Assembly (NCBI GenBank): GCA_002179805.1
Contig: NAVB01000024.1
Span: forward strand, 25,359-89,358
Origin: Acanthamoeba lenticulata
Taxonomy: Eukaryota; Discosea; Longamoebia; Acanthamoebidae
DNA length: 64,000 nt
Direction of reading: 5' to 3'
In this document: one piece after another, positions 56,056-64,000 of the stretch
How positions within the stretch are numbered: the first letter of the stretch is position 1
How the letters are laid out: every line of letters starts with the position of its first letter
Program-made: the position numbers and the translations under genes
Notes under the pieces: model-generated
The model's input: only the letters and a program-made list of their open reading frames with translations
The model's database searches: none
What the model was told of the DNA's origin: nothing

Positions 56056-57204
56056 ATGGAGGACACGGAGACGTTCGCCTTCCAGGCGGAAATCAACCAG
56101 CTGCTCAACCTGATCATCAACACGTTCTACTCGAACAAGGAGATCTTCTTGCGTGAGCTTATTTCCAACGCTTCCGATGCGCTCGACAAGATCCGCTACA
56201 TCGGTCTTACCGACAAGTCTGCGCTGGAGAGCAACCCGGAGCTGTTCGTGCACCTCGTGCCGGACAAGGTCAACAAGTGCCTTCACATCATCGACTCGGG
56301 TATCGGCATGACCAAGGCCGACCTCGTCAACAACCTCGGCACCATCGCCAAGTCCGGCACCAAGGCCTTCATGGAGGCGCTCCAGGCTGGCGCTGACGTG
56401 AGCATGTACGTAGTAGTGGCCGTAACCCTTCTTCTTGTTATTCCGCGTTCGCTTTATTCCTGTAATTACGCCCCTTTCCGGAGAAATGACTGGAATGACT
56501 TACACATACCCGACATTTTTCTTTTCCGTTCGATCACCTACACACGAACAGGATCGGTCAGTTCGGCGTGGGTTTCTACTCGGCTTACCTGGTCGGTGAC
56601 CGCGTCGTCGTGACGACCAAGCACAACGATGACGAGCAGTACGTGTGGGAGTCGGCCGCCGGCGGCACCTTCACCATCAAGCGCGACACTGAGGGCGAGC
56701 CCCTGAAGCGCGGTACCAAGATCACCGTCTACCTCAAGGAGGACCAGATGGAGTACCTCGAGGAGCGCCGCATCAAGGACCTCGTCAAGAAGCACTCGCA
56801 GTTCATCCAGTACCCCATCTCGCTCTGGGTCGAGAAGACCAAGGAGACTGAGGTCGAGGAGGACGAGCAAGCCGAGAAGAAGGAGGAGGGTCAGGAGCCC
56901 AAGATTGAGGATGTCACCGAGGGCGACGAGGAGAAGACCGAGAAGAAGACCAAGAAGGTCAAGGAGACCTACTACGAGTGGGAGCTGCTCAACAAGACCA
57001 AGCCCATCTGGACGCGCAACCCGCAGGACGTGCCCGACGAGGACTACAAGCAGTTCTACAAGAACCTCACCAACGACTGGGAGGACTACCTGGCCGTCAA
57101 GCACTTCTCCGTCGAGGGTCAGCTCGAGTTCAAGTCGATCGTGTTCGTTCCCAAGCGCGCGCCCTTCGACCTCTTCGAGACGCGCAAGAAGCGCAACAAC
57201 ATCA

Positions 57205-57242
<38 letters not shown>

Positions 57243-58402
57243 GAGGAGCTCATCCCCGAGTGGCTCAACTTCGTGCGCGGCATCGTCGACTCTGAGGATC
57301 TGCCGCTCAACATCTCGCGTGAGATGCTCCAGCAGAACAAGATCCTGCGCGTCATCCGCAAGAACCTCGTCAAGAAGTGCATCGAGCTCTTCAACGAGAT
57401 CGCCGAGAAGAAGGAGGACTTCGACAAGTTCTACGAGTCCTTCGGCAAGAACCTCAAGTACGGCATTCACGAGGACTCGACCAACCGGTATGTGCACTTG
57501 ATCTTTCCTCTTTTTTTTTCGCCCACTTGTTCCATGTGTTCTTTTTTTTTTCTGACTTCTCATTCTTTCCTAGGTCCAAGCTCGCTGAGCTGCTGCGCTT
57601 CCACTCGACCAAGTCGGGTGCCGACATGACCTCGTTCAAGGACTACGTCACGCGCATGAAGGAGAACCAGAAGGAGATCTACTTCATCACAGGTGAGACC
57701 AAGAAGGCCGTCGAGAACGCGCCCTTCGTCGAGGGTCTCAAGAAGAAGGGCTACGAGGTGCTCTTCATGGTGGACCCCATCGATGAGTACATGGTCCAGC
57801 AGCTCAAGGAGTACGAGGGCAAGAAGCTCGTCAACATCACCAAGGAGGGCCTCAAGCTCGACGAGTCCGAGGAGGAGAAGCAGAAGGCGGAGGAGACCAA
57901 GAAGGCCAATGAGAACCTGTGCAAGGTTGTCAAGGACATTCTCGGCGACAAGGTCGAGAAGGTGATCATCTCCAACCGCCTCGTCGACTCGCCCTGCGTG
58001 CTCGTGACTGGCGAGTTCGGCTGGTCGGCCAACATGGAGCGCATCATGCGCGCCCAGGCCCTGCGCGACAACTCGATGCAGACCTACATGGTCTCCAAGA
58101 AGACCCTCGAGATCAACCCCGACCACTCGATCGTGACCGAGCTCCGCAAGAAGGTCGACGCCGACAAGAACGACAAGACCGTCAAGGACCTCGTCTGGCT
58201 GCTCTTCGAGACCTCGCTCCTTGCCTCCGGCTTCGCCCTCGAGGAGCCCGCCTCGTTCGCCCAGCGCATCCACCGCATGGTCAAGCTCGGCCTCAGCCTT
58301 GATGACACCGACGAGTCGGCCAAGGTCGACGATGACCTGCCGCCCCTCGAGAGCGACGACGGCGCCGCCGAGGAGGGCTCGCGGATGGAGGAGGTCGACT
58401 AA
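56056..58402 (+). CDS. Cytosolic Hsp90 chaperone
   Basis: Exons 56056-56405, 56552-57487 and 57574-58402 make 705 codons (704 residues). Seen: the GHKL ATPase domain with [19 protein letters not shown], the ATP-binding [11 protein letters not shown], the lid GTIAKSGT and [13 protein letters not shown]. Then a charged Glu/Lys linker (about residues 220-260), the middle domain with the catalytic-loop Arg region ([17 protein letters not shown]), and the C-terminal dimer domain with [15 protein letters not shown]. The protein ends MEEVD, the docking tail for TPR co-chaperones. The tail and the lack of a signal peptide place it in the cytosol. Only two introns interrupt it, fewer than in most neighbours, and codon choice is strongly biased to C/G endings as in highly expressed genes. 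Confidence 0.98.
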
Positions 58403-58831
58403 GCAGTGCGCGCGTTTCGTCTCTTCTTGTTTTCACCTTGCGAGTTGACCCCCCCCCACCCACTACTTCAACTGTTACCTACCCCCTGTAGCTTCCTTTT
58501 TGTTGAACAATAACAACGTATCTGCGTTGAAATCCCACACAAGCACTCTCTGTTCGTGTTCCCGGTGCTCACCAACTTGAACGAATGGCATTGTCGTCCT
58601 CGGCTCTTGCTCCCCCTCGCAAATGCAACTCGCACAGATCGAGTTTGGCTCTCCGTCTTGCCAAGAGGGGAAAGGGTCATCTGCCTTTATGGCGCCCTGC
58701 GTGTCCCACAGCAGAAGCGTTCCTTCATTCCCCTCCTCACCAACAAGGAGCACCATTTGTCTCACATTGAGTATGTTGAGAACAGAAAAGGTCTCTTTGC
58801 AGCCACAACTCGAAAACAATAGCTGCTCTGC
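58403..58831. other. Convergent 3' intergenic region
   Basis: 429 bases between the Hsp90 stop and the SDHC stop. A C-run lies near 58450-58457. Nothing else recognised. Confidence 0.4.
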
Positions 58832-59564
58832 TCAGAAGGAGTAGAAGGCGAGGCCAAGCGTGAGCAGAGCCGTGCCGCCGATGAGCGCGTAGCTGGAGTT
58901 GTAGACCTCCGGCAGAGTCAGGCCCTTGGCCGTGTAGTCCCAGTACTGCCACATCATGCGCGTGTTAGCGACACTGTGTAACCGGCACAGACGCACACGT
59001 CAAAGGGGGAGAACCGCGCACCAAGTGCCTGAGGCCAGCCAGGGTATGGTAAACGAAGGGGAAGGAAACGAGCAGCTTGGCGGGGACAACGAGGAGGGGA
59101 GCCGCGGCCTTAAAGGCGTCAATGTAGACCGGCAGGTCATGAGCTCCAAAGAGAGCAAGAGCGCCAGCGGTGTAGATGCCTGTTCATGTTGGAGAAATGT
59201 ACTTGATTAATTGTCCTATGGCGTGCATTGGTATTTCCTTGCATGCGGAGGAGGGCAGGAACACCAGCCATTCCAAATCAGAGGGAGATTTGGGGGGGGG
59301 GGTACCGGCAGTCAAGGCACCACCAGTTGCGCGGTTAGTGATCGATGTGATAGCAGGCAGAGGGAACCTGTAGATCGAGACATGAGGGGAGAGAGGCCTG
59401 TTGGGCTTCGTCTCCGTTGAAGCACTGGAGGGGATCGTCGCGAGGCTGCGCGTGGCAATAGCAATCGGCGAGCGCAAAATTTGAAGACCACCAGCGACGG
59501 CACCCCTAGCAAAAGGAGGAATCACGAAGGCGGAGGCCCGAGCAGTAGTTTGTCTAGCCAACAT
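58832..59564 (-). CDS. Succinate dehydrogenase cytochrome b560 subunit (SDHC)
   Basis: Minus strand, ATG 59564, stop 58832-58834. Exon 1 has an Arg/Ala/Thr-rich mitochondrial presequence (MLARQTTARASAFVIPPFAR) and the family signature RPLSPHVSIYRFPLPAITS followed by ITNRATGGALTAG. Exon 2 continues IYTAGALALFGAHDLPVYI, then KLLVSFPFVYHTLAGLRHLV, where the His of the LRHL motif is the expected heme b ligand. The last exon reads ANTRMMWQYWDYTAKGL, TLPEVYNSSY and ALIGGTALLTLGLAFYSF. Three TM helices fit SDHC, the membrane anchor of complex II with the ubiquinone site (the SPHVSIY Ser and the conserved Arg of NRATG). The start codon lies 162 bases from the divergent phosphatase gene. The first intron begins gtaccc followed by a long C-run. 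Confidence 0.92.
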
Positions 59565-59725
59565 CTTCTTCAATTGATCGCCACTAAACAGAATTCGACG
59601 ATTGTGCAAGTCGTGACGAATCTTTTTTAATTTCTTTTGTCGCGATTTTCCTTCAGTGCAGCGCTCATTTCTTTTATGCTTTTTGGTGTTCGCTTTCGCT
59701 GTTGCGTTCTCCCAGGACCCACACC

Positions 59726-62289
59726 ATGGCTCGCGGCTTCATCTTGTTTTGCGTGTTCATAGCCTTGGCCGCGTTTGTAGTTCAAGATGCTGGCGCTTTT
59801 GACATACGTTATCATCTCGGTTCTAAGACACCGTACTACCCGCAGCAAGATTCCTCCAGTTACACGCCCCCACCTGAGGGCTGCCGTCCTGCGCACATCA
59901 ACCTGCTTGCTCGCCATGGGTCGCGTCGGCCGAGCAGGTACGTTTTATCTTGCACCATCGAGCAGAGCGCGTAGGCCAGGTCTTACGTTCATGGGCTGCA
60001 GTGGCGACATCAAACAGTTCATCAAGTTTCACAGTATTTTGGAACAACACCACAACGCAATGGGTTCGTTTTCTCTTCTTGTTTTGCTACCCATCCCACC
60101 AACAAGGCGGGAACTGACTTGGGCCTTGCAGCGGCGTACCCGTGGATGCAAAACTGGACCAACCCGTTTGAGCTTGCTGATGCCGACTACCTCACCGTAC
60201 TGCTCCTTGGCACCATGTATAATTCATTCATTTTAAATGGCCTTGCCCACTGAGAAGCTCCATTTGCGGCCTTTGTGCAGTTGCAAGGTGAGTACGAGCA
60301 CTATGACATGGCAAAGCGCGCGCTTGCCTACTACGGTGATCTGCTCAATATTTATCCCTACGAGGTGCTTCATCCGTTGCTACTACTTGGTCGCTACGTG
60401 GCCTTAGTCTCATGAACTCATCTCAACATGGGTTTTACCCAGCCCTCGCGCTACGATATTCACTCTACGGAGATCTCTCGCGCGGCGATGAGCGCCAACG
60501 CCTACGCCTTCGGTTTGTTCGAGGGCCGCGGTCAAGTTGGGGAGAGCAAGTATGATCCCTTCCTCGTGATTACCAACAACGCGACCACCGACAACGAGCT
60601 TCGCTTCTTCAAGACCTGCCCGAACTACATCTCACAAGTCAAGAAGAACAAGCTCTGTACGTCGTTAACATGCTCCCCCCCAGCTGGGCATTCACTACGT
60701 CATGCTCACTGCTGAATGAATGTTGATCTCTCCTCTCGGACTTTTAGCCACCGTTGAGAGCCAAGCCTACAAGCACGCGCAGTTGCCTTTGTTGGCCGAC
60801 AAGCTGACCAAGAGGCTGAACATCGCTGGGTGGAACCTCACCACCGACGATGTACGTCAATCGCCTTCCATTGTTTTCGTTGGTTGATACGCTCTCCTGC
60901 TCATTATCCGGCCTTACCTGGTTCGTCTCCTCCTGTAGGTTGACACGATCTGGTCGCTCTGCCTGTTCCAGCTCTCTGCCCAGAACATCTCCGGTGCCGT
61001 GGTCCCTCTCTTGTTCTTGCTAACGTCGGTGTCTGACTTCCCCTTCCCCATTTCCTTTCTCTACTTTGTCGTCTACAGACCAGTTCTGCGGCTTCTTCGA
61101 TGAGGACGACACCGAAGTGATGAACTATGCTGAGGACCTTTCTGCCTACTGGACCAAGGGCTACGGCTACCCGATCAACTATGAAATTGCATGCGTTCTC
61201 ATGCAGAACTTTATGGTGCCGTTTCTTCTTCTTGCCCCTCTTCCTTTACGCGGGTTCCTCACCCTCCTGCACGGTACAGGGCTCGATCAACGAAGTGATC
61301 GACAACCCTGTCGATCAGCACTCGCTCCGAGCCAGCCTGCGCTTTGCTCATGCCGAAACCGTCATGCCCTTCCTCAGGTATGCCAAGGCGGCCCTTTCCA
61401 TTTTGCTATTGAAAGTGGTTGTGCTCATTCAGCCTACCGCGCGAACAGTTTGTTGGGCCTTTTCAACGACAGCATCCCTCTTCGCGCCACCAACACTCAG
61501 GAGCAGATCAACAACCGTCTCTGGCGCCAGAGTGTGATCTCGACATTCGCTGCCAATGTGGCTCTGATCACCTACAACTGTTCCCAGCCTGGCGTACGCC
61601 CCCCCTCCCCTTCTCTGCTTTCTCCCTTGGACAACCTGCAACGTGCGTACTACGAGATTCAATCAATAATTTTTTATTCTTCTTGCGCATCACGGGCACA
61701 GGCGCCGCCGGACTACCGCGTGAAGGTGCTCCACAGTGAGAAGGAGCATCTCCTTCCGGAGTGCGATGGCAAGCTCTACTGCCCCTTGCCTCGGGTACCG
61801 TTTCTCTTTACTTCGCGTTGCGAGATGTCCTTCCTGAACCCTCCCCATCCGCGCACCACATCAGTTCCAGGAGATCTACGCCAAGGCGCTGACCTGCGAC
61901 TTCAACAAGCTGTGCGGCATTAAGCCCTGCGCGAGCGGGTATGTCGGCCCCTCCCAAAAGCCAGTCTGGAGGACGTGACATGTCATCATGACCTAAACGT
62001 GCCACGATACAGCAGCGGAGATGATGGTGGCGATAGCCCAGCCGAGCTGTTCAGCCACAAGACGGCGATCATCATCCTCATCTGTGTGGGCGCTGGCGGC
62101 GTGTTCGTCGGCGCTTTGGCTGCGGGTATCGTCGTCTACGTTGTCCGCTACTTCCGACGAAGGCATGAGGAGCAAGGTGCCGAGACCCTTCCCCCTTTAT
62201 CGCCCTCTTGTACGTTGCTCACTTGTCCTCGTCCTCTCCCATGCTGTGCTGCAGGCTACGAGCTGGCCGCGGATTCCGTCATCCTCTAA
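59726..62289 (+). CDS. Histidine acid phosphatase, MINPP type, with C-terminal TM anchor
   Basis: At least eleven exons, ATG 59726, stop 62287-62289. Seen: a signal peptide (FILFCVFIALAAFVVQ), the branch-2 histidine phosphatase motif LLARHGSRRPSR, substrate-pocket segments SRYDIHSTEISRAAMSANAYAFGLFEG and KTCPNYI, DQFCGFFDEDD, the proton-donor motif RFAHAETVMPFL and the family end YRVKVLHSEKEHLLPEC with FQEIYAKAL. HAE rather than HD marks the multiple inositol polyphosphate phosphatase group, which strips phosphates from InsP6 and lower forms. Animal MINPP1 is an ER-lumenal soluble enzyme. This one adds a TM helix, IIILICVGAGGVFVGALAAG, a basic RYFRRRH stop-transfer and a short tail ending ADSVIL. 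It is therefore a type I membrane protein acting outside the cell or in the lumen of lysosomes or phagosomes (inference). Confidence 0.88.
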
Positions 62290-62518
62290 GCAACTCCTTT
62301 CTTTATTTCTCCTTTTTCTTTTTTAAAAACAATTTTCGCTTTGGAGGAAAGAGAGAAATTAAAAGAATATCAACATGCTCTTTTTTTGCGTGACTTGCCT
62401 TTTTGGAGAAGGAGGCAAACAGCGAAGAAACCTGAAAGTGATGGAGCGGGAAGTTGGCGAAGGGGCAGACATCGTTTACTAAGGCGAACTTACGGCGAGC
62501 GTTGTGTTGTTGTAAAGA

Positions 62519-62530
62519 GTATATATATTT
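62519..62530 (+). promoter_or_regulatory. Candidate TATA element
   Basis: TATATATATTT ends about 20 bases before the ATG at 62552. If transcription starts about 30 bases downstream, the second in-frame ATG at 62594 (context ccaaaATGg) would be the better start. Confidence 0.4.
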
Positions 62531-62551
62531 ATTCCTCATATTCCACCGGCA

Positions 62552-64000
62552 ATGCCAGCCAGCAGCGACATCTCGATACAAGAGCTCGCCAAAATGGAGG
62601 TGGTTTTATTGTTTAAGAAGCTGTTACGCACTACTGTGGGTCAGGAGACAAAAATGTATCTCATGACGGAGGAAGAGGCTGAAGCGTTACTGGAGAAGAT
62701 GCCTCCGGGTGCCTGCCTTCTCCGACTAGACCCGAATCTCTGCCCGCGGGCGCCGTACGTCCTCCGACGCCGCTCGGTTGTTCTGGTCAGCCTCTAACAG
62801 TTGCATTGCGCGTGCAGGCTAACACTAACGTACAAGTACAATGAGCTTATGTTTCATCATCAGCTCGACAATATTCAACTGCATGTGAAGACGAAGAAGG
62901 ACGTTCACTATGCACACGCCAACACGAGCAACACCTTCCAATACATCCGCAAGGTCTTCATGGAGTTTCTGCCGCGAATGCAGATGTTTATTGAAGAGTT
63001 CACCACCAACCAGAACTTCGTCGGTTCGTGCTTGACTCTGCCGCTTCTTCTGGGTGGGCGGCAGTGTGGGCAAGTAAGACTCAAGCTCTCAAACTTGGCA
63101 CAGAAATGGACCTGGACGCGTTAGCGGACCCGGAGGTCATCAACGAGCTCCAAAATAGGCGATGCTTCATCTATCCGAGCGGAAACAAGATCATCATCAA
63201 GAGGAAGAAGGAGGTAGTGTCGTGCTGCATCATGTTCTTGCTGGTCCGCACACAGCTGACCGGCAGTGTGTGCAGGGACAGAACAAGCTAGAGTGCCTCC
63301 GGGTTGGATTCGATTTTCTCAACGCCACGTTCATCACGCAGAGGGATGACCCATCCTCGCCCATCGTCGAAACCAACTCGTTCTCAATGGCCCTCTTGAG
63401 TATGTTTCAGGCTCGCAGTAAACTGCCAGAGACTGACCACTCCATCTGCAGATTTCCTGGAGGTGAGCACGGATGATGCGGCTCTCGCAAGCGAAGTGCT
63501 TCAGCGACGGGAGGATATTATCAAGGGCAACCATGACTGCCACGATGATGATAGCATCATAGACGATATTGTACCTTCTTTTGCTCTGGTGCGGAGCCTC
63601 TCCACTTGTCGACATCGAGAGCAAGCGGCTGACGCACCACCCAGGGGCAGAGCCGGACGCCCCGATACTATGGCAGCAAGGATAAACATGAACTCATTAA
63701 GAGTCTTCAGAACTCCATCTGCCATGCCAATGCTAGCGAGGTTCGTTGTTATTGCTCCTTCTTCTGCCCCCCCCTCTAAAGCACTAAATCAATGCTGCGC
63801 AGCTGGTGCATGCCGGCATTCCACCACGAGAGCCCAAGCAAGTGGCCATGATCATCCTCGATTCGGTGCGCCTCCTCGTCTACCCTGTGTGCAGCGCTCA
63901 ACACTCAACAACTTTTTGGGGTGTTTATTTTATTTTTATTTACTAAATATCAAATAAATAATAAATATACCCAGGTGAAAACGCTGAAGAGGACAGACCT
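62552..64000 (+). CDS. Unrecognised conserved-looking intracellular protein, partial
   Basis: Multi-exon gene running off the window end. Exon 1 reads from MPASSDISIQELAKMEVVLL through TTVGQETKMYLMTEEEAEALL and PPGACLLRLDP. Later exons keep phase: LTLTYKYNELMFHHQLDNIQ, AHANTSNTFQYIRKVFMEF, FIEEFTTNQNFV, KTQALKLGTEMDLDALADP, NRRCFIYPSGNKIIIKRKKE, GQNKLECLRVGFDFLNATF, DDAALASEVLQRREDIIKG, DKHELIKSLQNSICHANAS and LVHAGIPPREPKQVAMIILD. The frame resumes after a last intron ending ..cccag just before the window end, giving VKTLKRTD. No signal peptide or TM helix is visible; it is helical, with mixed charge and long conserved-looking stretches. I do not recognise the family. Either ATG 62552 or ATG 62594 could be the start. 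Confidence 0.65.

Noticed and set aside
1..64000. CRISPR arrays, insertion sequences, tRNA or rRNA genes
   Set aside because: No spaced direct repeats, transposase motifs, tRNA B-box or rRNA-like sequence was recognised on reading; automated scans were not possible.

Overview
This 64 kb window is nuclear DNA from a compact, GC-rich, intron-dense protist genome. The best fit is a free-living amoebozoan of the Acanthamoeba type. Genes are broken every 100-300 bases by short introns, mostly 50-120 bases, whose 5' ends very often read GTACG or GTGCG. The gene set is eukaryotic, including Hsp90, TRAP-beta, SDHC, epsin, Rap-GAP, a COMPASS subunit and HMG-CoA reductase. It also includes plant-like or fungal-like families (UDP-rhamnose synthesis, a TOM1-type membrane protein, an AGC kinase with DFD) and bacterial-like ones (a DUF692 enzyme, a giant adhesin-like protein). 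The species name is an inference. The exon models were built by hand from splice signals and reading phase. For eleven genes the summed exon lengths give whole codon counts.

Layout: (1) 1-1811, minus: helicase-associated-domain protein with a presequence-like N-terminus, cut by the window start. (2) 2631-4463, plus: HMG-CoA reductase catalytic domain. (3) 5009-5194, plus: small one-TM ORF, possibly Sec61-beta-like. (4) 5564-7745, plus: CFP1/Spp1-like PHD protein. (5) 8206-8877, plus: HMG-box protein. (6) 9227-10594, minus: UDP-4-keto-6-deoxyglucose 3,5-epimerase/4-reductase. (7) 10822-13455, plus: ENTH/epsin. (8) 13957-16883, plus: Rap-GAP. (9) 17029-18764, plus: TOM1/TOM3-like seven-TM protein. 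(10) 19108-19420, minus: small zinc-finger protein. (11) 19645-22105, plus: F-box/LRR protein. (12) 22322-36151, plus: giant 4,586-residue surface protein. (13) 36249-37937, plus: DUF692 (MNIO-type) enzyme. (14) 38149-38996, minus: TRAP-beta. (15) 39157-42283, minus: tail-anchored coiled-coil protein. (16) 42478-48124, plus: zinc finger, then kinase-like, cyclase-like and kinase-like domains. (17) 48295-50349, plus: alpha/beta hydrolase with a UIM. (18) 50650-52527, minus: AGC kinase. (19) 52687-55276, minus: arginine deiminase-like. (20) 56056-58402, plus: Hsp90. (21) 58832-59564, minus: SDHC. (22) 59726-62289, plus: MINPP-type phosphatase with a TM anchor. (23) 62552 to the window end, plus: unrecognised protein.

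The genes do not form one pathway and there are no operons. Several divergent pairs share very short promoters (about 160-230 bases). The most unusual features are the giant, almost intronless gene 12 with bacterial adhesin-like motifs, the eukaryotic DUF692 gene 13 directly downstream of it, and gene 16, in which two kinase-like domains that have lost key residues flank a degenerate cyclase-like domain. No tRNA, rRNA, transposon or CRISPR array was recognised.
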